Shown here piece after piece: positions 35,175-43,079 of a stretch of DNA of 64,000 bases. The notes beneath the pieces are model-generated. The model did not search any database and was not told where the DNA came from. It saw only the letters and a list, made by a program, of their open reading frames with translations. The stretch comes from Novosphingobium terrae (GTDB taxonomy: Bacteria > Pseudomonadota > Alphaproteobacteria > Sphingomonadales > Sphingomonadaceae): assembly GCF_017163935.1 (NCBI RefSeq), contig NZ_JABVZR010000001.1, forward strand, positions 3,658,001 to 3,722,000. The letters run 5' to 3'. The position numbers and the translations under genes were made by a program. How positions within the stretch are numbered: position 1 is the first letter of the stretch; every line of letters begins with the position of its first letter.

Positions 35175-35762
35175 TTACTTGATCGCCCCGTTAAAGGCGA
35201 TCTCCGCCACCGGCAGACGCGGGCTGGGCGCCTCACGCGCGGCCAGAGCTTCCGGCAAGGTCGATGCGTCCCCACGGCGACCGATCGCCACGGCGACTTC
35301 CACCTTATACGTCTCCTCTGCCCCGGTGATCTCGGCAGCGCGCGCGGCATCGAAACCGGCCATGGCATGCGTGGCGAGGCCGAGGCGCGTGGCCTGCAAA
35401 GCCAGATAGCCCCATGCCGCGCCGGCATCGAAGCTGTTCGTGGTCGCGGGCTTGGCCTCGGTCGAGCCGGGCGCGGTGATCTGCCGGTCGGAGAGGATGA
35501 ACACCAGCGCAGCGGCATTCGAGGCCCATGTGGCGTTGAAGGGCAGCAGCGCCGAAACGTAATCGTCCCAATGCGCATCGCCCTTTACCGCCCATGCAAA
35601 GCGCCAGGGCTGGTAGTTGTAGGCCGAGGGCGCCCAGCGCGCCGCCTCGAACAGCGGCTTGAGATCGGCCTCGCTCAGCGTCGATCCGTCGAAGGCACGG
35701 GGGGACCAGCGGGCGAGGAAATATTCATCGATGGGATGGTCGGCAATGCGAGGGGCGCTCAT
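35175..35762 (-). CDS. Nitroreductase family protein
   Basis: A 195-residue FMN-dependent oxidoreductase of the nitroreductase superfamily. RWSPRAFDGSTLSEADLKPLFEAARWAPSAYNYQPWRF is the FMN-binding start, NSFDAGAAWGYLALQATRLGLATHAMAGFD is the central helix, and VEVAVAIGRRG is near the end. The likely reaction is NAD(P)H-dependent reduction of nitro or quinone compounds. The ATG at 35762 begins MSAPRIADHP, with AAAGG upstream; longer readings extend into the promoter. It is divergent from a LysR gene. Confidence 0.87.
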   Translation of the reverse strand: MSAPRIADHPIDEYFLARWSPRAFDGSTLSEADLKPLFEAARWAPSAYNYQPWRFAWAVKGDAHWDDYVSALLPFNATWASNAAALVFILSDRQITAPGSTEAKPATTNSFDAGAAWGYLALQATRLGLATHAMAGFDAARAAEITGAEETYKVEVAVAIGRRGDASTLPEALAAREAPSPRLPVAEIAFNGAIK

Positions 35763-35943
35763 GAAAATGCCTTTCTTCAATAGCTTGGGAAACATCCTTG
35801 ACCGCAGGCTAGCCCATTGTGTGACCCGGCGCGAGCAGGCTTCCAAAAAAGAATTGCTTTTAGCCCTTTAATCTCTAGTGATTTGATGGAGTATATGGAC
35901 TTATCATACATCGCCTGCCTCACCAGAAAGTCCCGGAAAAACG

Positions 35944-36777
35944 ATGCCTGTCAATCTGCCCACCAATCTGCTCCGCAGTTTCGTCGCCATCGTCGATGCC
36001 GGTTCGATGCTGAGTGCATCGCATAAGGTCTTCGTCACGCAATCCGCGCTCAGCCTGCAGATCAAGCGGCTGGAGGAACTGCTGCGCCAGAACCTGTTCC
36101 ACCGAGAGGGCCGCCGCCTGACGCTGACCCCGGCGGGCGAGTTGATGCTGGATTACGCGCGCAAGGTGCTGGTGCTGCATGATGAGGCGGTGGCCACGAT
36201 CAGCGCAGGCCATTTCGCCAGCCCGACGCGCATCGGCGTGGCGCAGGATTTCGCCGAGAGTTTGCTGGCCGGGCTGCTGTCGCAATTTGCCGATCACCAT
36301 CCCGGGACTCAGATTTACTCGCGGGTGGCCGATACGCAGGATCTGCTCACGCTGCTGGATCGGGGGCAGCTGGATATCGTGCTGGGCTTTGCTCAGGCGG
36401 CTGACGAACGGGCCATCGCTCACACCGCCATGAGCTGGTACGGCAGGCAGGACTTGCTGGAGCAGGCCGTGCTGCCGCTGGCCGTGCTTGAGGCGCCCTG
36501 CCGCTTCCGCGATGCCGCGCTGCGCGCGCTGGACAAGGCGGGCATCCCCTATCGCATCGCGGTGGAGACGCCGCATCTCACCGCCCTGCGCACGGCGGTG
36601 GAGGCCGGATTGGGCATCACCTGCCGCACGCAACTGTTCCTGACCGAGCCGCCGCTGTCCTCGCGCCGGTTGCCCGGTCTGCCGCGCCTGTCCTGCATCT
36701 TGCAGACAGCGCCCCGACTGGACATGGCCACCGGGCAGTTGGCGCGGCTGGCGCATCAGGCGATGGCAGCACTGTGA
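35944..36777 (+). CDS. LysR family transcriptional regulator
   Basis: A 277-residue LysR regulator with a standard N-terminal helix-turn-helix (LLRSFVAIVDAGSMLSASHKVFVTQSALSLQIKRLEELL) and a ligand-binding domain from about residue 90 (RIGVAQDFAESLLAGLLSQFADHHPG). The ligand domain is slightly short. GGAAAAACG precedes the ATG. It is divergent from the nitroreductase gene, 181 bp away, and is its probable regulator. The 181-bp region is AT-rich near 35845-35915 but I could not fix an operator. Confidence 0.88.
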   Translation: MPVNLPTNLLRSFVAIVDAGSMLSASHKVFVTQSALSLQIKRLEELLRQNLFHREGRRLTLTPAGELMLDYARKVLVLHDEAVATISAGHFASPTRIGVAQDFAESLLAGLLSQFADHHPGTQIYSRVADTQDLLTLLDRGQLDIVLGFAQAADERAIAHTAMSWYGRQDLLEQAVLPLAVLEAPCRFRDAALRALDKAGIPYRIAVETPHLTALRTAVEAGLGITCRTQLFLTEPPLSSRRLPGLPRLSCILQTAPRLDMATGQLARLAHQAMAAL

Positions 36778-36919
36778 TCTGGAGACATGACCAGAAACGT
36801 GTAGCCTGATGGTCGATGCATCAGTTCTCGACGTATGGATCTGGCCCTACATCTGTAGCGTTGCTGTCAATCCATCCAATCCGTAAGTCGCTCTGGAGAC
36901 AAAGGGCGATTTCACAGCG

Positions 36920-37066
36920 ATGACAGCGAGCCGCATCCTATTTCTTTTGTTCATCGCTCTGGTGTGGACCGCTTATGCATGGTCTCCCTACAGACATGCC
37001 ACCGCCGATGCCGCCCCGGCATGGGCCATGCCCAAAAGCAGATCCGTGATTTTCGGGCACCGATAG
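36920..37066 (+). CDS. Small membrane or secreted peptide, 48 residues
   Basis: A short frame in the 309-bp gap after the LysR gene. It encodes MTASRILFLLFIALVWTAYA and then a 28-residue polar tail ending SVIFGHR. The first 20 residues look like a signal anchor or signal peptide (cleavage possible after AYA). The upstream AAAGGGCGAT is a weak ribosome site. Nothing recognisable about the function. Supported mainly by composition, so only moderately likely to be real. Confidence 0.4.
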   Translation: MTASRILFLLFIALVWTAYAWSPYRHATADAAPAWAMPKSRSVIFGHR

Positions 37067-37086
37067 CGGCCCTTTGAAGCCTCCCC

Positions 37087-37557
37087 TCAGCCCTCGGCCT
37101 GCAAGCGCGCCACCAGCGCCCTGGCGGCCTGGGTGACCTCACCCCAGGTCTGCGCAAAATCCTCCGGGCCGCCGTAATAGGGATCGGCGACGGACTGCCC
37201 TTGCAGCCCCGGCACCTCATCGAGCAGCAGGCCCAGATGCGCGGTGGCATCGGAGGGGCGCAGCTTGCGCAGATCGGACAGATTGTTGGCATCGAGCGCA
37301 TAGATATGCGTGAAACGGGTGAAATCCGCGCGGTTCACCTGACGCGCGCGATAGGCTGAAATATCCACGCCGCTGCCTGATGCCTGGGCGATGGCACGCG
37401 GATCGGGTGCTGACCCCACATGCCAATTGCCGGTGCCCGCTGAATCCACCGTGACAGCAAGGCCCGCGCGCTGCGCCTCCTGCCGAAACGCGGCCTCGGC
37501 CAGCGGAGAGCGGCAGATGTTGCCAAGGCAAACAAAGAGAACGGAAGGCTGATGCAT
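37087..37557 (-). CDS. Low molecular weight protein-tyrosine phosphatase
   Basis: A 156-residue cytoplasmic phosphatase. The P-loop VLFVCLGNICRSPLAEA at residues 6-22 (CX5R with the nucleophile cysteine) and the catalytic aspartate in VADPYYGGPEDFAQTW near residue 127 are intact. Bacterial members dephosphorylate tyrosine kinases of polysaccharide export or small phosphoproteins. The ATG at 37557 is chosen by family alignment; no strong ribosome site is seen. It ends 20 bp after the 48-residue gene on the opposite strand. Confidence 0.92.
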   Translation of the reverse strand: MHQPSVLFVCLGNICRSPLAEAAFRQEAQRAGLAVTVDSAGTGNWHVGSAPDPRAIAQASGSGVDISAYRARQVNRADFTRFTHIYALDANNLSDLRKLRPSDATAHLGLLLDEVPGLQGQSVADPYYGGPEDFAQTWGEVTQAARALVARLQAEG

Positions 37558-37896
37558 AAGGCCCGGCATAAAGCGGCGTTCAGGCCCTGTCATCCTCTTG
37601 GCTGTCATCTTCTTGAATGCCATCAGCCTGTATTGGTGATCGGGCCCAGGCGGGGCTCCGCGTCCATGCGCCAGCCACGAAGTCCCGCCCTTTGCCGATT
37701 CGCCCTGCCGCCTGCATCGGCCGAGCCATGCTGGGTAATAACTCAATTTCGGCAGTAGACAATCACCCCGCGACCAATGGCCCGCCCTTTTCGACGGATG
37801 GAGTTAGGCCGCTTAAAGCCGCAGAAATCTGCGCCTGAAGCCCAATTTGACACATGCCCTTTTGGCCCCGCAGACAACGCGCTAGGGTCTCCGCCA
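37558..37896. other. 339-bp gap without a recognisable gene
   Basis: Lies between the divergent phosphatase and globin genes. A TTGACA at 37847-37852 could be a -35 element for the globin, but no matching -10 is clear. I see no RNA gene or repeat here. Confidence 0.4.
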
Positions 37897-38316
37897 ATGA
37901 CCCGGACCGCCCTGCCTCAACCCGGCCCCAGCCCTGTGATGGAGCGCCACCCTGACATCGCCCGGCTGGTGCGCCTGTTCTATGAACGTGCCCGGCAGGA
38001 TGCGCTGATCGGCCCGGTCTTTGAGGTGATCATCCATGACTGGGAGAGCCATTTTCGCGCGCTCACCGCCTTCTGGGCGGCACAATTGCGCGGGCGGGGC
38101 AGCTATCGTGGCCAGCCCGTCGCCGCGCATATCGCTCTGGCCAGCCGCATCACGCCCGACATGTTCGCGCGCTGGCTCACCCTGTGGCGCACCGCCGCCG
38201 CCGAGGTGATGAGCCCGGAAGACGCCACCCTGCTGACCGAAAAGGCCCAGCGCATCGCGCAAGTGTTGCAACAGGCCGTGACCGACAAGCGCGCAGAGGG
38301 CGAAACCCGGCCATGA
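37897..38316 (+). CDS. Group III truncated hemoglobin
   Basis: A 139-residue globin. RHPDIARLVRLFYERARQDALIGPVFEVIIHDWESHFRALTAFWAAQL and then SYRGQPVAAHIALASRITPDMFARWLTLW follow the group III pattern, with the proximal heme histidine in AAHIAL. These proteins bind O2 or NO and are linked with redox or nitrosative stress, but no single function is agreed. Two starts are possible (37897, 37939). The next gene starts within its stop codon (ATGA), so the two are translationally coupled. Confidence 0.85.
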   Translation: MTRTALPQPGPSPVMERHPDIARLVRLFYERARQDALIGPVFEVIIHDWESHFRALTAFWAAQLRGRGSYRGQPVAAHIALASRITPDMFARWLTLWRTAAAEVMSPEDATLLTEKAQRIAQVLQQAVTDKRAEGETRP

Positions 38317-38873
38317 ACGGGCTCCTCTACGCCTTTGTCGCCTGCTTCCTTGCCGGTTGCGGCGCGCGCGATCAGGTGCTGGTCGCGGCGCTGACCGACC
38401 GCCTCGGCCCGCGCTTCAGCCTGCTGGCCATCGCCTGCATCACCGGCGGCCTGACCTGCGCGCTGGCCGCCTATTTCGCGCAGGATCTGGGCGGCGTGAT
38501 GAACCACCGCGCCCGCCTGCTGCTGGCCAGCTTCGCGCTGGCGGCGGCCGGCGTGGAATCGCTGCTGGTCTCCCCCGGGCGCCGCGCCAAGGAGCCCACG
38601 CGCTCGCTCTTCGCCGCGCTGCTGGTGCTGGCGATCAGCCAGATCGTCGATGCCGCGCGCTTTATCGTGCTGGCCATCGCCCTGCTTCACGCGCCTTTGC
38701 CCGCCGCGCTGGGCGGCACGCTGGGCGGCGGCGCGGCCATCGCCATCGGCTGGTTCGGCGCCGGGCCGCTGCTGGCTGCGGAAAAGCATCTGCGCCTCGC
38801 CCGTCGCATTGCCGGAGCGATTCTGCTGCTGTCCGGCATCACGCTGGCCTGGACCACCTTAGGCGCGCTGTAA
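38313..38873 (+). CDS. Membrane protein resembling a degenerate GDT1/TMEM165 (UPF0016) family member
   Basis: A 186-residue protein with about six hydrophobic segments arranged as two similar halves (FVACFLAGCGARDQVLVAAL and LLVLAISQIVDAARFIVLAIALL). This resembles the GDT1 cation exchanger fold, including GGTLGGGAAIAIG near the C-terminal half. However, the acidic ExGDK(S/T) motifs that bind Ca2+/Mn2+ are replaced by CGARDQ and SQIVDA. It may be a non-transporting relative. It starts inside the stop codon of the globin gene, which suggests a shared role. Family assignment is tentative. Confidence 0.55.
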   Translation: MNGLLYAFVACFLAGCGARDQVLVAALTDRLGPRFSLLAIACITGGLTCALAAYFAQDLGGVMNHRARLLLASFALAAAGVESLLVSPGRRAKEPTRSLFAALLVLAISQIVDAARFIVLAIALLHAPLPAALGGTLGGGAAIAIGWFGAGPLLAAEKHLRLARRIAGAILLLSGITLAWTTLGAL

Positions 38874-38887
38874 TCGGAAATTCCGAT
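38873..38887. promoter_or_regulatory. Palindrome upstream of dps
   Basis: ATCGGAA-A-TTCCGAT has perfect 7-bp arms and a single central base. It starts at the last base of the upstream stop codon and lies about 90 bp before the dps start. A stress-regulator operator is plausible. Confidence 0.4.
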
Positions 38888-38976
38888 CAGTCTCGCCGCG
38901 CTTGCAACCTTAACCTTGCCCGCGCAATGAACTACAAACCCTTCAAGATCATGCCGATGACCCAAAGGAGCGTTCC

Positions 38977-39429
38977 ATGACCAACAATGCCACCGCCGCC
39001 CTGGTCGACAGCCTGAACGGCCTGCTGGCCGATCTCTTCACGCTCTATGTGAAGACCAAGAACTTCCACTGGCACGTCCGCGGCCCCAACTTCCGCGACC
39101 TGCACCTGCTCTTCGACGATCAGGCCACCGAAATCTTCGCCCTGACCGACATCATCGGCGAGCGCGTCCGCAAGAACGGCGCCACCACCCTGACCGGCAT
39201 CGGCGCCATCGCCGCCAAGGCCAGCCTGAAGGACGAGCCCCGCGCCGATCTGAAGCCCGAAGAAATGGTCGCCCAGCTGCGCGACGATAACGCCAAGCTG
39301 GTCGAGGTGATCCGCGCCGTGAAGGCCGCCGCCACCGCCGCGGGCGACAACGCCACCGAAGGTGCCGCCGATGACTGGACCGATCAGGCGCAGCAGCGTC
39401 ATTGGTTCCTGGCTGAAACGCTCAGCTAA
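38977..39429 (+). CDS. dps: Dps family DNA-protecting ferritin-like protein
   Basis: A 150-residue mini-ferritin that oxidises and stores iron with peroxide and protects DNA in stress or stationary phase. The ferroxidase motif KTKNFHWHVRGPNFRDLHLLFDDQATEIFALTDIIGERV shows the inter-subunit His, Asp and Glu ligands. AAAGGAG nine bases upstream gives a strong start. The N-terminus is short, without a basic DNA-binding tail. It ends 20 bp before repeat copy C. Confidence 0.93.
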   Translation: MTNNATAALVDSLNGLLADLFTLYVKTKNFHWHVRGPNFRDLHLLFDDQATEIFALTDIIGERVRKNGATTLTGIGAIAAKASLKDEPRADLKPEEMVAQLRDDNAKLVEVIRAVKAAATAAGDNATEGAADDWTDQAQQRHWFLAETLS

Positions 39430-39448
39430 GGTTTTCAGGAAGGATCAG

Positions 39449-39679
39449 TGCGAGGGTGTTACACCCTCGCGCTCCCTTTAATGTCTACGTTGCGCTTCGG
39501 GTTCAGCCTTGCGCCCGGATTGCCGCGCCGCAGGCATGAACATGATAGGAAAGGCGCTCAGGCTTACTGCCTGCGGCGCCTTTCGTTTGCGCTGGCGGGG
39601 AGGTTGGGCGCATGATTTCGGCGCCACTGCCGTATCGTCGGAAGACGTTATGGGAGCGCGAGGGGGTAACCCCCTCGCA
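39449..39679. repeat. BIME-like paired-REP element, copy C
   Basis: A 231-bp element between the convergent dps and ribA genes. The left hairpin is GCGAGGG/CCCTCGC, loop TGTTACA (39450-39470). The right hairpin is GCGAGGGGG/CCCCCTCGC, loop TAA (39658-39678), with GGGAGC on its inner side. A central inverted repeat GCGCCGCAGGCA/TGCCTGCGGCGC is present. Flanking stop codons are 20 and 19 bp away. Confidence 0.88.
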
Positions 39680-39697
39680 TCTTCCCTTCAAACCTTC

Positions 39698-40753
39698 TTA
39701 CTTCAACAAATGCCCCGACCGATCCCGCTTGGTCGCCAGATAGCGCTCATTATGCGGGTTCGCGGGCAACTCATGCGGCACACGCTCGATCACCGGCACA
39801 CCCACGCCGACCAGCGCTTCCACCTTGGCCGGATTGTTCGTCATCAGGCGGATGCCTTTCACGCCCAGCAGCGCCAGCATGCGCGCCGCGACGGGGAAAT
39901 CGCGCGCTTCATTGGGCAGGCCGAGACGGTTGTTGGCGTCCACCGTATCGAAACCCTGATCCTGCAGACGATAGGCCCGCAGCTTGTTGATCAGGCCGAT
40001 CCCGCGCCCTTCCTGACGCATATAGAGCAGCACGCCCCATCCGCCCTTGCCGGCTTCCTCGGCCATGGCGGCAAGGGCTGCGTCCAGCTGAGGCCCGCAA
40101 TCGCATTTCAGGCTGCCGAGGACATCGCCCGTGAGGCATTCGGAGTGGAGGCGGACCAGCGGCGCGCGGTCCCCGCTCTGCTTGCCGATCACGAGGGCGA
40201 CATGCTCGCGCAGATCGTTCACGCTGCGGAAGGCGACGATCTCGGCATGATCGCTGGCCGAAACGGGCAGGCGTGCGCGGCTGGCGATGGCGAGATGGGC
40301 GGTGTTCTTCCAGTCGGCCAGATCCTCGGCCTCCACCAGCTGGGCCTCGCCCGCACCTGTGGGATCGATCAGGAAGGCCGGGAGGATACCGGCGATGCGG
40401 GCCAGTTCATTGGCGGCGCGGGCGGTGTCGATGTCGGGGATCGGCTCGGCGCGGAAGGGCCCCTTGAGGGGGTAGTCCAGATCCAGCGACGGGTCCGCAA
40501 TGGCGCGGGCCGTGGTCAGATCGAAGGGCTCGGCGGCGCGGATCACCACGGGGGCCTCCGGCTCGGCGGCATCGCGCTGGTTGGCAAGGCGCAGCGAGAC
40601 CGCGCGGGCGGCGCTGATCAGCATGCGCTCGGCGTGCAGATCGGGGCCGAAGCCGGTTTCGGCAGGGATCAGCGTCCAGCTGCCGATCCGGATCGCCCAG
40701 CCATGGCGCAGCGCATCGACGGCCAGCGCCACGCGCCGCGCCGGACTGCTCAC
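39698..40753 (-). CDS. ribA: GTP cyclohydrolase II
   Basis: A 351-residue enzyme for the first step of riboflavin synthesis (GTP to a diaminopyrimidine, formate and pyrophosphate). The zinc site HSECLTGDVLGSLKCDCG and the active segments LLYMRQEGRGIGLINKL and LMTNNPAKVEAL are intact. The N-terminal ~140 residues are an extra domain found in alphaproteobacterial versions rather than DHBP synthase. The start is a GTG at 40753 that overlaps the stop of the exonuclease gene by four bases (GTGA); the ATG-initiated longer frame lies wholly inside that upstream gene. Confidence 0.9.
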   Translation of the reverse strand: MSSPARRVALAVDALRHGWAIRIGSWTLIPAETGFGPDLHAERMLISAARAVSLRLANQRDAAEPEAPVVIRAAEPFDLTTARAIADPSLDLDYPLKGPFRAEPIPDIDTARAANELARIAGILPAFLIDPTGAGEAQLVEAEDLADWKNTAHLAIASRARLPVSASDHAEIVAFRSVNDLREHVALVIGKQSGDRAPLVRLHSECLTGDVLGSLKCDCGPQLDAALAAMAEEAGKGGWGVLLYMRQEGRGIGLINKLRAYRLQDQGFDTVDANNRLGLPNEARDFPVAARMLALLGVKGIRLMTNNPAKVEALVGVGVPVIERVPHELPANPHNERYLATKRDRSGHLLK

Positions 40754-41547
40754 AGATCGAACCCGGTGATCAGCGGCACGTGGTCTGAGCATTTCTCCCA
40801 GTCGCGCGCGTCCTCGACAATGCGGTGGCTCACGGCTTTCGCCGCCACCGAGGGGGAAGCCCACATATGGTCGAGGCGGCGGCCACGGTCATTGGCGCGC
40901 CAGTCCTTGGCGCGGTAGGACCACCAGGAGTAATAGCGCGCCGGGGCGGGCACCAGCTGGCGGCCCAGATCGACCCAGTCATGCGCCACGCGGAAGCGCT
41001 CCAGCGTTTCCACCTCGATGGGCGTGTGGCTGACGACTTTCAGCAGCGCCTTGTGGCTCCACACATCCGATTCGAGCGGGGCAATGTTGAAATCGCCGAC
41101 GATCAGCGTGGGCTCGGCCACGGCGCCTGCCCAGCCGATCATGCGTTCGAGGAAGTCCAGCTTCTGGCCGAATTTGGGGTTGATGGTGCGGTCGGGCTCA
41201 TCGCCGCCGGCCGGGATATAGACGTTCTCGATCACCAGACCGGAGTCTTTCAGGCGCACGCCGACGTGACGCGCCTCGCCATTGGCCTGCCAGTCGTGGC
41301 GGTCCACCTCCTCGAAGGGAATGCGGCTGACGGTGGCGACGCCGTGATAGCCCTTCTGCCCATGCACCGCGTGATGCGTGTAGCCCAGCGCGCTGAAGGC
41401 TTCATAGGGGAAGAGATCGGCAATGGTCTTGATCTCCTGAAGGCACAGCACATCGGGTGCCTCATCCTTCAGAAAGCGTTCGACCAGCGGCATGCGGAGC
41501 CGCACCGAATTGATGTTCCAGGTGGCAACGGTGATCATGCGCGCCAT
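40750..41547 (-). CDS. xth: Exodeoxyribonuclease III / AP endonuclease
   Basis: A 265-residue base-excision repair nuclease that cuts at abasic sites and degrades 3' ends. Metal and catalytic residues are all visible: TWNINSVR, CLQEIK, the Y/A segment VIENVYIPAGGDEPD, VGDFNIAP and the final LDHMWAS with SDHVPLI. A start at 41547 or three codons later at the second Met is equally possible. It is followed by ribA with a four-base overlap, so the two are translated from one message. Confidence 0.93.
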   Translation of the reverse strand: MARMITVATWNINSVRLRMPLVERFLKDEAPDVLCLQEIKTIADLFPYEAFSALGYTHHAVHGQKGYHGVATVSRIPFEEVDRHDWQANGEARHVGVRLKDSGLVIENVYIPAGGDEPDRTINPKFGQKLDFLERMIGWAGAVAEPTLIVGDFNIAPLESDVWSHKALLKVVSHTPIEVETLERFRVAHDWVDLGRQLVPAPARYYSWWSYRAKDWRANDRGRRLDHMWASPSVAAKAVSHRIVEDARDWEKCSDHVPLITGFDL

Positions 41548-41681
41548 TTAGGGCGCCGCGCGCCGCCTGACCAGTCCGTCAGGCGCTTATCAGGGAAGAA
41601 AATACCCCGCGGCCTTTTCAAGCCGTTGGCACAGTTGGCGGCCCGGAAAACGCGGCAATCAGAACGAGGCTGCGAAGGGCA

Positions 41682-41870
41682 AGAAAAAACCCTCGTCCCG
41701 GGGGCATGGGGACGAGGGTTCGTGTCTGCGTTCGTCACGCATATCAGGCGGTCTGTCTTGGGGCAGCGGGCAACAGGGGGGAAACCCGCTTTGTCATCCC
41801 GTCCTGACAAGAGTTGTTCTAGCCGGGTCTGCCTGTCTGTTAAGTGAACGAAGCTGGCAGGATTGTCGCA
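41682..41870 (-). ncRNA. Candidate small RNA ending in a strong intrinsic terminator
   Basis: On the minus strand a perfect 12-bp stem (AACCCTCGTCCC with GGGACGAGGGTT, 41688-41720) is followed by TTTTTTCTT, an excellent terminator. The nearest upstream gene, lolA, already has its own terminator at 41916-41949, and the frame in between has no coding character. Transcription starting near 41870, where GACAATC occurs twice, would give an RNA of roughly 150-190 nt. The 5' end is a guess. An orphan terminator is the main evidence. Confidence 0.4.
41688..41720 (-). terminator. Strong intrinsic terminator, minus strand
   Basis: A perfect 12-bp stem with a nine-base loop and a T-run (the AAGAAAAAA seen at 41681-41689 on the plus strand). 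It is 230 bp downstream of the lolA stop and ahead of xth. Confidence 0.75.
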
Positions 41871-41915
41871 GATTGTCATAAGTTTGCGGCAGAGCGCGAC
41901 GTTTTGGACAGAAAG

Positions 41916-41949
41916 AACCCCGCGCCGGACAGGCTCCGGCGCCGGGTTT
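41916..41949 (-). terminator. Intrinsic terminator of rpmG-lolA
   Basis: AACCCxGCGCCGGA and TCCGGCGCxGGGTT pair around a short loop, followed on the minus strand by TTCTTTCT. It lies 25 bp beyond the lolA stop codon. Confidence 0.75.
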
Positions 41950-41973
41950 CGTATAAAAATTCAATATTATATC

Positions 41974-42687
41974 CTACTTGTGCGGACGTGCCCTCGTATC
42001 GGTGAAGCGGAACAGGTCTTCCGAGGGGTTCACATTATATTGCTGGCCCGAAAGCGCGATTCGCGTCTGGCGATTCTGCGCATCGCGCGTGATCCAGGAT
42101 TCCAGCTCCATGCCGCCCGGCGCGCCGCCCTTGCGGCGGAAGACCAGCGTCATCGTGCCATATTCGGGGTGAGTCTTGTCCTTCACCTCGATGGCGACGG
42201 CGCCGGGATCGTTCACCGGCACCAGCCGACCGAATCGCGCGGCATCCTTGTTGGGATCGAGCAGCGCGCCCAGCGGGCTGTTGTTGATCGGCCAGCGCTG
42301 GGTCTGGTTGACCTCCTTGTCGATCATGAACAGGGCGTGCCCGTCCGAGAGGATCGTCATCGGATAGCCGGGCTGGTACTGGAAGCGGATCTTGCCGGGG
42401 CGCTTGAGGTACAGCGTGCCGCGCACGCTGCCGCCGTTCGAATCGCTCTGCACGAAGTCTGCCTTGAGCGCGGTGATCGCGCGCAGCGCCGCCACCGCCT
42501 CGGCCACCTGCGCATTGCCGTCCTGCGCCATGGCGGGAACAGGCAGCGCAGCGACCAGCGCTACGGGAGCCATGCCACGCAAAAAGGCCGCCAACCCCAT
42601 GGGCAGCAGCCTCTTCGCGAATGCCCCCCCAAGGTGCTTGGCAGGGGCGCTCAGGTTCGAAACCTGTCTTTCATTCATCCGGGTCAT
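41974..42687 (-). CDS. lolA: Outer-membrane lipoprotein carrier protein LolA
   Basis: A periplasmic chaperone of up to 237 residues that carries lipoproteins from the inner membrane to the outer membrane. A signal peptide core (APVALVAALPVPAMA) is followed by the LolA fold: LRAITALKADFVQSDSNGGSVRGTLYLKRPGKIRFQY, then SDGHALFMIDKEVNQTQRWPI. The start is uncertain: ATG 42687, 42678 or 42600 are in frame, and the first two give a long leader before the signal core. It follows rpmG by 40 bp, with a perfect hairpin in that gap that covers the ribosome site of the 42687 start. Confidence 0.85.
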   Translation of the reverse strand: MTRMNERQVSNLSAPAKHLGGAFAKRLLPMGLAAFLRGMAPVALVAALPVPAMAQDGNAQVAEAVAALRAITALKADFVQSDSNGGSVRGTLYLKRPGKIRFQYQPGYPMTILSDGHALFMIDKEVNQTQRWPINNSPLGALLDPNKDAARFGRLVPVNDPGAVAIEVKDKTHPEYGTMTLVFRRKGGAPGGMELESWITRDAQNRQTRIALSGQQYNVNPSEDLFRFTDTRARPHK

Positions 42688-42689
42688 GT

Positions 42690-42710
42690 CCTGCGCTGTG
42701 TCAGCGCAGG
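42690..42710 (-). promoter_or_regulatory. RNA hairpin over the lolA ribosome binding site
   Basis: CCTGCGCTG-ACA-CAGCGCAGG has a perfect 9-bp stem, ending two bases before the ATG at 42687. The GCAGG that would bind the ribosome is inside the stem, so the structure could limit lolA translation or mark a processed rpmG 3' end. Confidence 0.5.
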
Positions 42711-42727
42711 CTTGAACCCGCGCTGAA

Positions 42728-42895
42728 TTACTTGATCTTGGCTTCCTTGAACTCGACATGCTTGCGCACGACGGGGTCATACTTCTTGAACACGAACTTC
42801 TCGGTGGTGTTCCGAGGGTTCTTCTTGGTCACATAGAAGAAGCCGGTGTCGGCGGTCGAGACCAGACGGATCTTGACGGTTGCGGGCTTTGCCAT
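42728..42895 (-). CDS. rpmG: 50S ribosomal protein L33
   Basis: A 55-residue ribosomal protein. The translation [20 protein letters not shown] continues [20 protein letters not shown] and ends FKEAKIK, matching L33 along its full length. It lacks the CxxC pairs of zinc-binding L33, so it is the zinc-independent (C-minus) type, as in most Alphaproteobacteria. It lies 40 bp upstream of lolA on the same strand. Confidence 0.95.
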   Translation of the reverse strand: MAKPATVKIRLVSTADTGFFYVTKKNPRNTTEKFVFKKYDPVVRKHVEFKEAKIK

Positions 42896-43079
42896 GGCGC
42901 TTTCCTAAATTCCCTGCCTGACTGCCCCACCGCCACGGCCTTGCCGCCATGCCAATGTACAGTCTGTAAAAATCAGCAAAAGCGGCAGGCACAGGCCCGC
43001 CGCCCTTCAAGGTTGTGCCCCTTGGCTTAGCCGCGTGACAGAGTCAAGCGCGAAGAGCCAAAGCGCTGCAATCGGCCCT

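Noticed and set aside
41535..41879. A 114-codon minus-strand frame between xth and lolA
   Set aside because: It runs through a strong terminator hairpin, has no ribosome site and has an implausible composition.
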